9,621 bases of DNA from Euryarchaeota archaeon UBA126. Its GTDB lineage: Archaea; Thermoplasmatota; Poseidoniia; Poseidoniales; Thalassarchaeaceae. The notes under the pieces were generated by a model. That model saw nothing but the letters and a program-made list of their open reading frames with translations, was not told the DNA's origin and searched no databases. This document shows, piece after piece, positions 1 through 5,959 of this stretch. The stretch spans positions 5,309 to 14,929 of the forward strand of contig DAMG01000049.1 of assembly GCA_002497025.1 (NCBI GenBank), given 5' to 3'. Every line of letters starts with the position of its first letter. Within the stretch, counting starts at the first letter, position 1. A program made the position numbers and the translations under genes.

Positions 1-816
1 ACCATCGACTACACCAGAGGCATTTCCAGCGGTTACCAAGGAAGTAGGTCCGAAATGCGTCCTAAGTGCACCAAGGGATTCATCACTAGTTCCTCTAACG
101 AAGTGGTCTTCTTCGGTTGCAGAGACTAAACCATCAGCCGTCTCAACATCAACAATTTCTTCAGCCCAAACTCCATTATCAACACTATTTTCAGTTCTTG
201 AATGACTAATTACGGCAAAAGAATCGGCTTCTTCTCTCGTGACGCCCACTCGGCGACAGATTTCATCACTAGTTTGGGCCATAAATGAATCACAAGTGGT
301 GTCTAGCAAATTAGTGAAGAGATAATCTTCCATATCTTTGGGAAGTTCCTCACCCTCTCTTGGTGGTCTTCCTAATTTGTAGGTGGAGCGCATTCCTCTC
401 AGTACGTGTGGTGCTTGGCTGAGATTTTCCATTCCACCTGCAACCACAGTATTGGCTTCACCAAGCATAATCATTTGAGATGCCGAAATTATTGATTGAA
501 TTCCTGAACCACATAATCGGTTTAGTGTAAGCATTGGAACCTCTTGTGGAATACCTGCATTAAGTCCTGCATGACGAGCGCCAAAAATTGCCTGATCGCT
601 TGTCTGTAATGCATGACCCATTACTAGGTGGTCAACGGAATCTGGGCTTATCCCAGTCTTCTCAAGAGCACCTCGAATAGCAATAGACCCTAATTTCTCA
701 GCACTTACATCGGCTAATCTTCCACCGACTTCACCGTCTCCACGCTTTCCACCAAGCCATTCACAGAACGGGGTTCTAGCTCCTCCGATTAGTACAACGT
801 CTTCGCTCATTGACAT
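1..816 (-). CDS. Thiolase (acetyl-CoA acyltransferase family), C-terminus cut off by window edge
   Basis: This is the N-terminal part of a thiolase, which cleaves 3-ketoacyl-CoA with CoA in fatty-acid oxidation or condenses two acetyl-CoA. Counting from the ATG at 810, the protein opens with SEDVVLIGGARTPF, the usual thiolase N-terminus. The nucleophilic cysteine sits in NRLCGSG at residue 100, followed by VVAGGMENLSQAP. The visible part ends in the conserved NASGVVDG, so the C-terminal His and Cys catalytic motifs lie before position 1. An insertion of about ten residues (around 16-30, glycine-rich and charged) follows ARTPF and pushes the cysteine from its usual place near residue 89. Start choice is open: in-frame ATGs lie at 834, 816 and 810; I prefer 816 or 810 because family proteins begin only a few residues before the first strand. 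It follows the flotillin gene on the same strand by 63 nt. Whether it is degradative or biosynthetic cannot be told here. Confidence 0.93.
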   Translation of the reverse strand, partial: MSMSEDVVLIGGARTPFCEWLGGKRGDGEVGGRLADVSAEKLGSIAIRGALEKTGISPDSVDHLVMGHALQTSDQAIFGARHAGLNAGIPQEVPMLTLNRLCGSGIQSIISASQMIMLGEANTVVAGGMENLSQAPHVLRGMRSTYKLGRPPREGEELPKDMEDYLFTNLLDTTCDSFMAQTSDEICRRVGVTREEADSFAVISHSRTENSVDNGVWAEEIVDVETADGLVSATEEDHFVRGTSDESLGALRTHFGPTSLVTAGNASGVVDG

Positions 817-846
817 TAGCGAGATAATTACCATTCATGAGGCTGA

Positions 847-863
847 CTATCCCAGAGGGATAG
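847..863. promoter_or_regulatory. Perfect inverted repeat between flotillin and thiolase genes
   Basis: CTATCCCAGAGGGATAG is a perfect 7-bp inverted repeat around a 3-base centre. It lies in the 63-nt gap after the flotillin stop codon and about 30 nt upstream of the thiolase start. On the transcribed (minus) strand a short T-run just after the flotillin stop comes before it, and no T-run follows it. It therefore does not look like a bacterial intrinsic terminator. It could be an operator for the thiolase or an RNA hairpin between two co-transcribed genes. Function is inferred from position only. Confidence 0.45.
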
Positions 864-879
864 ACTGTATGTCAAAAAT

Positions 880-2271
880 TCAATCGTCATCAGTCATTGA
901 GCCTAGGTAATCGGGTAGGTCCACTCCAGCATTTGACGCTATGTCGTGTAGAGGGGGGAGTGACTTTACAAGATTGGAGATAAAGTTCGAGGTCGAACTT
1001 CCATCACCATCTCCGCCAGAATCCCATACTGTAATGCTGTCAATCTTCAAGTTACGAATTGCTTCGACCTGGGCTGATACCATCTGGTCAATCTTCTCAA
1101 CCATAAGCAGTGTAGCTGCTGCCTTTGCATCTCCATTAGCACTGCTAACTAGGCCTTGGTAACCTGCGGCCTTTGCTTCTAGGACCTGTTGAACACCAGA
1201 CGCCTCTGCTTCATAGCGAGCAAGTATCGCATCTGCTTCACCACGAGCGATACGTCGTTGTCTTTCTGCTTCAGCTTCTGCAGCGATTTCGATTTGCTGT
1301 TTCTGAATTTGCTCACGTACAATTTCGCTAGCCTTCAGACGTTCTTCCTCTTCAGTGAATTTAGCCCTCTGAATTTCCGCTTCGGCCTTAGCAGTTGCAA
1401 CTTCAGCACGTTGATTTGCTGAAGCTTCTGCCTCAGCAAGATCAGCGTCGGAGTTAGCAATCTCACCTTTTGCATCGTTCTCTCCGGCAACTGCTAGTGC
1501 TTCTTGTTGTCCAACGTAAACACGCTGATCTGCTTCAGCAGTCTTTCGACCCTTCTCTGCCTCTGCTAGGTTCTTTGCAACCTCAATCTCCTTGGTTCGG
1601 TTTGCTTCTGCTGCACCTACGGCACCGTCTCGCTCTGCATTAGCTACATCAACGCGTGCGTTCTCAACAGCAGTTGAAGCGGCCTTCTTACCGATGCTTT
1701 CGATATAGTCCGATTCGTCAGTAATATCCACCAAGTTTACGTTGATTAAGTAAAGACCAACTTTTTGCAATTCAGTATCTACGTTCTTTCTAGTCAGTTC
1801 TAGGAATGCATCGCGGTCTTGGTTAATCTGTTCGATTGTCAAGGAGGCTACAGTTAGACGAAGTTGCCCGAAAATAATCTCTTTAGCCATTTCTTCAATA
1901 TCATTTTGTTTTAATCCAAGCAGACGCTCGGCTGCATTGGCCATAATTTGCTTCTCAGTTGAGACACCAATTGTGAATGTTGATGGAACGTTAATTCGGA
2001 TGTTCTGGAGCGAAAGAGCATTCCTTAGATCGATGTTAATCGTAATTGGTGTCAGTGTAAGGAAGGCATAGTCCTGAATAAGCGGCCATACAAGTGCTGC
2101 ACCACCGTGTATAGTCCTACTCGCCTTACCCTTATCGGTACGACCGTAAACTACCATTACCTTGTCGGGAGGACATCTTTTGTACCTCTGCGCAAAGAAT
2201 ATTACAATTGCAACCAAGAATAGTATGGTTGCGAACATCATTATCGTTAGTAGTGCACCAGCTTCAGCCAT
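880..2271 (-). CDS. Flotillin (SPFH/Band 7 family, FloT-like)
   Basis: A 463-residue flotillin, a membrane scaffold protein that oligomerises on the inner face of the membrane and organises lipid microdomains. Residues 7-27 form one hydrophobic segment, followed at once by RYKRCPPDKVMVVYGR, the hallmark opening of the SPFH domain (about 30-200). Residues 195-370 are a long Ala/Glu-rich coiled coil with many repeated AEA and EAEA steps. The C-terminus (385-457) keeps the conserved flotillin ending, including PPLHDIASNAGVDLPDYLG; a short Gly/Asp/Ser linker (419-427) precedes it. Length is typical of the family. The start at 2271 gives the membrane anchor directly and no better upstream codon is evident; no Shine-Dalgarno is visible. 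It lies 85 nt behind the NfeD-like gene on the same strand, the same pairing as yuaF-floT of Bacillus, which supports the call. What it scaffolds here is unknown. Confidence 0.95.
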   Translation of the reverse strand: MAEAGALLTIMMFATILFLVAIVIFFAQRYKRCPPDKVMVVYGRTDKGKASRTIHGGAALVWPLIQDYAFLTLTPITINIDLRNALSLQNIRINVPSTFTIGVSTEKQIMANAAERLLGLKQNDIEEMAKEIIFGQLRLTVASLTIEQINQDRDAFLELTRKNVDTELQKVGLYLINVNLVDITDESDYIESIGKKAASTAVENARVDVANAERDGAVGAAEANRTKEIEVAKNLAEAEKGRKTAEADQRVYVGQQEALAVAGENDAKGEIANSDADLAEAEASANQRAEVATAKAEAEIQRAKFTEEEERLKASEIVREQIQKQQIEIAAEAEAERQRRIARGEADAILARYEAEASGVQQVLEAKAAGYQGLVSSANGDAKAAATLLMVEKIDQMVSAQVEAIRNLKIDSITVWDSGGDGDGSSTSNFISNLVKSLPPLHDIASNAGVDLPDYLGSMTDDD

Positions 2272-2280
2272 AGCAATCGC

Positions 2281-2296
2281 TCTGTACTAGCACAGA
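2281..2296. promoter_or_regulatory. Imperfect palindrome just upstream of the flotillin start
   Basis: TCTGTACTAGCACAGA reads TCTGT-N-CTAG-N-ACAGA, a 16-bp palindrome broken only at one symmetric base pair. It lies 10-25 nt before the flotillin ATG, where a repressor or an RNA hairpin could affect initiation. No matching second copy was seen in the window. Function is inferred. Confidence 0.3.
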
Positions 2297-2316
2297 CGCT
2301 GTTGACTCATTAAGGC

Positions 2317-2328
2317 TGTGCCGGCACA
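2317..2328. promoter_or_regulatory. Perfect 12-bp palindrome in the nfeD-flotillin gap
   Basis: TGTGCCGGCACA is a perfect 12-bp palindrome in the 85-nt gap between the NfeD-like gene and the flotillin gene. It has no spacer, so it fits a site for a dimeric DNA-binding protein better than an RNA hairpin. It shares its GCCGGC core with the palindrome at 3645-3654 ahead of the first gene of the same cluster. An operator role is an inference. Confidence 0.35.
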
Positions 2329-2356
2329 CTCTAGTCTCGACATCTGTAAACAGTGT

Positions 2357-2956
2357 CTAAACTCTCTTTACTATCAGAGTTGAACTAATGATATCGACAA
2401 CCTCGATAAACTCGCCTGTGGCTATGCCTTGACCATCTTCTGATTTTGCATTGTAGGTCTTCTGAGCACCTCCAACTTCGATTGTAACTTGGCCAACGTC
2501 GCCTTCTGGGATTCGGAGATAAACCGATCCTTTCTCACCAATCGCTTGCTCCATTTCGATATTTCCACTGGCCTCCAGAGAAAAGAAAAGTTGGAAGATT
2601 TTTCCAGTCCCATACATCGATGCTAATCCAGCAACGCCACCTACTCCTATAGCCAGAGTATCTCCTCCATCGGACTTTAATGTGTATAATCCAGATAGGC
2701 CGAAGAACATCATGAATGCCATTACTCCTTGGAAGGTCATAGCATCGAATGCACCGTCAGAACTCATGACATCGAATTCGATACCAAATAACCCCTCAAA
2801 CAAGCCCTCGCCGACCCCTCCAATAAGCATCAAGAGGAACCAAAACAAGAATAGAACGCCTCCAATCAGCGCAGATGCGGCAAAAATCAATTCTAATGTT
2901 GAACCAGATTCGCCGAAAACAAGTTCTACCAAATTGAAGTCGTCTAGGGATACCAT
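2357..2956 (-). CDS. NfeD/YuaF-like membrane protein, flotillin partner
   Basis: A 199-residue membrane protein with a cytoplasmic OB-fold of the NfeD family (short YuaF/NfeD1b type without a protease domain). Hydrophobic segments lie at about 23-47, 75-92 and 100-124. From about 133 to the end the pattern AIGEKGSVYLRIPEGDVGQV, then a Gly-Gly, a YNA-KSEDGQGIATGE stretch and a VVDIISSTLIVKRV ending is that of the NfeD C-terminal beta-barrel. Such proteins are encoded beside flotillins in many bacteria and archaea and co-localise with them in membrane foci; the flotillin gene follows directly here. Residues 1-20 form an acidic tail before the first helix. The start at 2956 is an ATG without a clear Shine-Dalgarno, 56 nt after the upstream small gene. 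Family call is firm; molecular role remains poorly known for the whole family. Confidence 0.88.
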   Translation of the reverse strand: MVSLDDFNLVELVFGESGSTLELIFAASALIGGVLFLFWFLLMLIGGVGEGLFEGLFGIEFDVMSSDGAFDAMTFQGVMAFMMFFGLSGLYTLKSDGGDTLAIGVGGVAGLASMYGTGKIFQLFFSLEASGNIEMEQAIGEKGSVYLRIPEGDVGQVTIEVGGAQKTYNAKSEDGQGIATGEFIEVVDIISSTLIVKRV

Positions 2957-3012
2957 TGATTATGTCTGGAAGGCATTTTGCTTTGATTGCTTCGCCGGAT
3001 TTAGGCGGATAT

Positions 3013-3273
3013 TCAGACTTTATTCCTACGTCTGAGCCATTCCGCGACCCCACGATCAAAATTCGTCACAGGACCTAAAGTTAGTCCTGTGATTATCGCA
3101 GTGACGACTTTGCGCGTAAGGGATGAGGAAATATACGGTTCAGTAATTGTCCATACCAATAAAGCAATTAGAATAATGATAATTGGTATCAACATCCTTC
3201 GAAGGAAAATATGGTACCCCCCAAGCATATCATATGCTGGATTATTGATTACATCATCAACTCTGTCCGACAT
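3013..3273 (-). CDS. Small two-helix membrane protein, unknown function
   Basis: An 86-residue protein that I do not recognise. It has a polar, acidic N-terminus (1-22), a strongly hydrophobic segment at about 27-44 (MLIPIIIILIALLV), a short loop with ITEPYISSS, a second weaker helix at about 56-70, and a basic tail WLRRRNKV. The flanking charges (RR at 25-26, R and K at 54-55, RRR at the end) make two spanning helices plausible. It sits 24 nt after the preceding 110-residue membrane protein and 56 nt before the NfeD-like gene, all on one strand, so it is probably expressed with the flotillin pair. A role in the microdomain complex is only suggested by location. The ATG at 3273 is the only standard in-frame start codon nearby. 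Confidence 0.7.
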   Translation of the reverse strand: MSDRVDDVINNPAYDMLGGYHIFLRRMLIPIIIILIALLVWTITEPYISSSLTRKVVTAIITGLTLGPVTNFDRGVAEWLRRRNKV

Positions 3274-3297
3274 ACCCTTACTCGACAGGAGGTCACC

Positions 3298-3630
3298 TCA
3301 GGTAGCTAACCAGAATAGAGCGGCCAAGAAAGTTAGGGCGGTTGGACCTCCATACATCAAGGCCTTACTTACGACGGGAGTATCATCTACTCTTCTTAAA
3401 TCACCAGTTTGGGGGTCGCGAACTAATACGGTCCTTTCGGACTTGGAGTATCTGTCAGAAAATTCTTTGTGATTTCTTGCCACGAAAATTAGAAAATACA
3501 CCCCTAAAGCAAGCATACCACTACCTGTGCCTTGAAGAATAACAGCCACTAGTGCAGTTTCTATTTCTGATGCAATGATTAATTGTGCAAATCCGGTAAG
3601 GAAGAAAATGAGAGAGTCAGCCCTTGCCAT
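3298..3630 (-). CDS. Small membrane protein, unknown function, first gene of the flotillin cluster
   Basis: A 110-residue membrane protein that I do not recognise, starting MARADSLIFF. A TTG one codon upstream (3633) is also in frame, but the ATG at 3630 is the more likely start. Hydrophobic stretches are at about 7-20, 26-51 and 92-110. Between the second and third is a soluble loop of about 40 residues rich in charge, including RNHKEFSDRYSKSERTVLVR, then DPQTGDLRRVDD, which looks like a small beta hairpin. It is the first of four same-strand genes leading to NfeD-like and flotillin, behind a TATA-like box at 3674-3681. Its stop codon lies 24 nt before the next gene. Neither a metal site nor a catalytic motif is apparent. 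Reality as a gene is supported by the clear membrane topology and tight packing. Confidence 0.7.
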   Translation of the reverse strand: MARADSLIFFLTGFAQLIIASEIETALVAVILQGTGSGMLALGVYFLIFVARNHKEFSDRYSKSERTVLVRDPQTGDLRRVDDTPVVSKALMYGGPTALTFLAALFWLAT

Positions 3631-3644
3631 CAAGTAGGGCGAAC

Positions 3645-3654
3645 TAGCCGGCTA
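3645..3654. promoter_or_regulatory. Perfect 10-bp palindrome at the predicted transcription start of the flotillin cluster
   Basis: TAGCCGGCTA is a perfect palindrome located between the TATA-like box (3674-3681) and the ATG at 3630, close to where an archaeal transcript from that box would begin. Binding there would block initiation. It shares the GCCGGC core with the palindrome at 2317-2328. The role is inferred. Confidence 0.3.
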
Positions 3655-3673
3655 TCATCAATCCTTTGCCGTC

Positions 3674-3681
3674 ATATACTA
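3674..3681 (-). promoter_or_regulatory. TATA-like box for the small membrane protein/NfeD/flotillin cluster
   Basis: On the minus strand the sequence reads TTAGTATATGAC just after the thioesterase stop codon. The box is centred about 46 nt upstream of the ATG at 3630. With the usual archaeal distance of about 25 nt to the start of transcription, the leader would be roughly 20 nt. This is a prediction from sequence pattern only. Confidence 0.4.
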
Positions 3682-3682
3682 A

Positions 3683-4099
3683 TCAAACAAGACTACTTGG
3701 TTTCTTTTCCCATACCGCCCATGTGCCTCTTGCATGAGCGATTTTCTTTTCATTTTGATCCGTAATTTCACCTTGTAAATGAGCTAAATTTCGACCCCTG
3801 CGAACTACTTCGCCAACCGCAGTAAGATGAGAACCGACATAAGCAGGTTCGAGATATGACAAATCCAATTGTGCTGTTGCACACCATTCTTCTTTCGATA
3901 AAGTAGTCACTAATGTCCCTCCCATTGCTGTGTCCAACAATGTAGCATGTAGCCCTCCATGTGCTACACCTCCGGCGTTTAGATGGTCTTCTCTAATCGT
4001 CAATTCGACAACACATCTACCTGGGGTAAATTCAGTTATTTCAAATCCTATTGTTTCCGCTAATTTAGTTAATTTGGGGGAACTTAATTCATCAGTCAT
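3683..4099 (-). CDS. PaaI-like hotdog-fold acyl-CoA thioesterase
   Basis: A 138-residue single-domain hotdog protein of the PaaI/YbgC-like thioesterase group, expected to hydrolyse an acyl-CoA or aryl-CoA thioester in the cytoplasm. The key motif is LNAGGVAHGGLHATLLDTAMG at about 40-60, matching the family pattern N-x-G-x-x-HGG-x-x-x-x-x-x-D, with Asn41, His47-Gly-Gly and Asp56 in the places expected for substrate binding and catalysis. Strand-like segments LDLSYLEPAYVG and AVGEVVRRGRNLAHLQGEI follow, typical of the fold. Length is normal. The ATG at 4099 lies 9 nt after the ABC exporter stop, with a weak GAGG overlapping that stop, so the two are probably translated from one message. Substrate cannot be told; a thiolase three genes beyond the small proteins would fit fatty-acid or aromatic-acid catabolism. 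Confidence 0.87.
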   Translation of the reverse strand: MTDELSSPKLTKLAETIGFEITEFTPGRCVVELTIREDHLNAGGVAHGGLHATLLDTAMGGTLVTTLSKEEWCATAQLDLSYLEPAYVGSHLTAVGEVVRRGRNLAHLQGEITDQNEKKIAHARGTWAVWEKKPSSLV

Positions 4100-4108
4100 G
4101 TTTCAGCC

Positions 4109-5884
4109 TCAATCATTACTTGCAGCTAATCCAGTTTGTACCGACCATAGCCTAGAGTATAGTCCGTCAGAATCAACCAATTTCTCATGCGTGCCTAATT
4201 CAGTAATCATGCCGGAATCTAAGACAGCAATCTTGTCTGCATTTCTAACAGTGGAAAGGCGGTGAGCGATAATGATGGTTGTTCTATCTGTCGAAATTCT
4301 TTCAATTGAACGCTGTAATGCCGCCTCTGTCTCATTATCGACATTGCTCGTTGCTTCGTCAAATACGAGTATTGGTGCATCTTTTAGCACCGCACGTGCG
4401 ATTGCTAGACGTTGGCGCTGGCCGCCAGAAAGTCTGTGGCCGTCTTCACCGATATCGGTCTCCCAGCCCTCTGGTAGTTCATTGATGAAATTAGTAGCCT
4501 CTGCTATACGAGCCGCTTCCATGACCTCTTCCTCACTAGCACTAGGTCTACCATAGAGGATATTTTCTCGTACTGTTCCAGGGAATAGAGTGGTGCTTTG
4601 AGAAACTAAAGAAATTGAACCCCTTAGTGATGCTAACTTTAGTTTCTTAACATCATTGCCATCAAGACTAACCGAACCTTGTAGTGGATCATGGAAGCGA
4701 AGAAGAAGTCCAACTAGGGTGGTCTTACCTGATCCTGTACTTCCAACAAGTCCGATAGTTTCTCCTGCCTCTATACTAAGAGATACTCCAGAGAGAACCG
4801 ATTCTCTTTCTGGATAAGAAAACTCAATGCTATCAAAGTTAATCTCTCCATTCGCCTCATCCAATTCAATATCACCTTCAACTAGACCGATTGGAGTATC
4901 TAGTAGATTCAGAACTCTTTCAGTTGATGCCATGGCTCTCTGATACAAATCGAAAGTTTGGCCGAGGCGAGTAAGTGGCCAAAGTAGCCTTTGGGTGATG
5001 AAGACGATTATCGAGTAAGCCCCAATTGACAGTGAACCTTCGAGAGCTAACCAGCCTCCGACCAACATATTCGCTGTAAAAGCAAATAAAATGGCCATTC
5101 GAATAAGAGGGACGAATGAGGCAGAAAGACGAATTGCATCTCTATTTGCATCTCTATATGAGCGAGAGGCAACACCTACTCGCTCTACCTCTCGCTCCTC
5201 TGCAGTGAATGATTTGATTGTGGTTATTCCGCTGAGATTGTTATTCAGTAGAGCGTTGAGGTCGCCAACTTCTTTGCGGACTTTGGCGTAACGAACGCCA
5301 ATTCTACGCTGGAACATAAACGAGCCACCCACAATTATGGGGATGGGTAATATTGCATAAATCGCCACAGAAGGTGCTAGGATGAACATCACTGCCCCAA
5401 CTACGATAACTGTTGTTGCAACCTGAAGGAGGTCATTGGCACCTTGGTCGAGAAACCTCTCAAGTTGGTTGACATCATCATTCATGATGGCCATCAACCC
5501 GCCAGTTGTTTGACCGGAAAACCATTGCATCTCGAGATTTTGAATATGCTCATATGCGTCCATTCTCAATTCATGTTGAGCATTTTGAGCGAGATTCCTC
5601 CATAATACTCCAAACCAATATTCGAATAGTGATTCTAGAACCCAAATAACCACTGTAAGAGCTACTAGAATCAAAAATTGATCATAAGGATCAGGATATC
5701 CAAAATCTGCTAGCATCGAGTCTTCTTTGTATGTTACAACGTCGATAGCCATACCGATTAGAATAGGTGGTGCTAGATCCCAAAACTTGTTCATGATTGA
5801 ACAAAATGAGGCGAGCCAAACCTGCCATCTATACTCCCTCAAGTGCCCCAACAAGCGCAACAGAGGGTGGCTCCGCTCTGTCAT
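4109..5884 (-). CDS. ABC exporter half-transporter (fused membrane and ATPase domains, MsbA/MdlB type)
   Basis: A 591-residue type IV ABC exporter half-transporter that would work as a homodimer or heterodimer to pump lipids, peptides or drugs out. The membrane domain (about 20-320) has six helix-like segments near 21-45, 70-92, 152-170, 174-192, 257-282 and 286-305. The ATPase domain is complete: A-loop Tyr357 (FSYPER), Walker A GSTGSGKTT (381-389), Q-loop Gln429 (LVSQS), signature LSGGQ (485-489), Walker B ILVFDE with catalytic Glu510, and switch His541 (IIIAHRLST). The D-loop reads SNVD rather than the common SALD. All catalytic residues are intact, so a homodimer with two active sites is possible; no partner half-transporter is in the window. 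The ATG at 5884 gives a family-normal N-terminus. The 75-nt gap upstream contains a hairpin, so it may begin its own unit together with the thioesterase. Substrate is unknown. Confidence 0.95.
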   Translation of the reverse strand: MTERSHPLLRLLGHLREYRWQVWLASFCSIMNKFWDLAPPILIGMAIDVVTYKEDSMLADFGYPDPYDQFLILVALTVVIWVLESLFEYWFGVLWRNLAQNAQHELRMDAYEHIQNLEMQWFSGQTTGGLMAIMNDDVNQLERFLDQGANDLLQVATTVIVVGAVMFILAPSVAIYAILPIPIIVGGSFMFQRRIGVRYAKVRKEVGDLNALLNNNLSGITTIKSFTAEEREVERVGVASRSYRDANRDAIRLSASFVPLIRMAILFAFTANMLVGGWLALEGSLSIGAYSIIVFITQRLLWPLTRLGQTFDLYQRAMASTERVLNLLDTPIGLVEGDIELDEANGEINFDSIEFSYPERESVLSGVSLSIEAGETIGLVGSTGSGKTTLVGLLLRFHDPLQGSVSLDGNDVKKLKLASLRGSISLVSQSTTLFPGTVRENILYGRPSASEEEVMEAARIAEATNFINELPEGWETDIGEDGHRLSGGQRQRLAIARAVLKDAPILVFDEATSNVDNETEAALQRSIERISTDRTTIIIAHRLSTVRNADKIAVLDSGMITELGTHEKLVDSDGLYSRLWSVQTGLAASND

Positions 5885-5918
5885 GTGTGCCTCTAACTAT
5901 GGACAGTGCTTGAATCTG

Positions 5919-5933
5919 CCCTAAGCCATAGGG
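5919..5933. promoter_or_regulatory. Short inverted repeat upstream of the ABC exporter gene
   Basis: CCCTAAGCCATAGGG forms a perfect 5-bp inverted repeat with a 5-base centre, about 35-49 nt upstream of the exporter ATG. An alternative pairing, CTAAGCC with GGGTTAG, has one G-G mismatch. Together with the stronger hairpin at 5941-5959 this makes the 75-nt gap unusually rich in dyad symmetry. An operator or promoter role is a guess from position. Confidence 0.2.
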
Positions 5934-5940
5934 TTAGTTT

Positions 5941-5959
5941 ACAGCAAGAAAATTGCTGT
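5941..5959 (-). terminator. Hairpin directly after the seven-helix protein gene
   Basis: ACAGCAAGAAAATTGCTGT is a perfect 7-bp inverted repeat with a 5-base loop. It begins immediately after the stop codon at 5960 on the minus strand, where the loop reads TTTTC. Further pairs can form outside two T-T mismatches. Its placement flush with a stop codon suggests a role in ending or trimming the upstream transcript, but no long T-run follows, so classic intrinsic termination is uncertain. An operator for the exporter gene is the alternative. Confidence 0.4.

Noticed and set aside
1189..1422. Plus-strand reading frames inside the flotillin gene (also 941-1162).
   Set aside because: They are opposite-strand shadows of the Ala/Glu-rich coiled-coil coding sequence and have no recognisable protein features.
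2993..3007. CGCC/GGCG inverted repeat in the gap before the NfeD-like gene.
   Set aside because: Only four base pairs with a seven-base loop, too weak to report as a feature.
2682..3035. Plus-strand frame of 117 codons opposite the NfeD-like gene.
   Set aside because: The minus-strand NfeD-like protein is clearly real, and this translation is a Pro/Asn/Ser-rich shadow with no promoter or partner.
2796..3059. Minus-strand frame of 87 codons overlapping both the NfeD-like and 86-residue genes.
   Set aside because: It overlaps two better-supported genes in another frame and its translation has low-quality composition with no domain or membrane pattern.
3289..3299. GAGGTCACCTC, an 11-bp palindrome whose minus strand contains GAGGTGA, a strong Shine-Dalgarno match.
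   Set aside because: It lies about 19 nt before the ATG of the 86-residue gene, too far for normal use, and no in-frame start codon lies closer to it.
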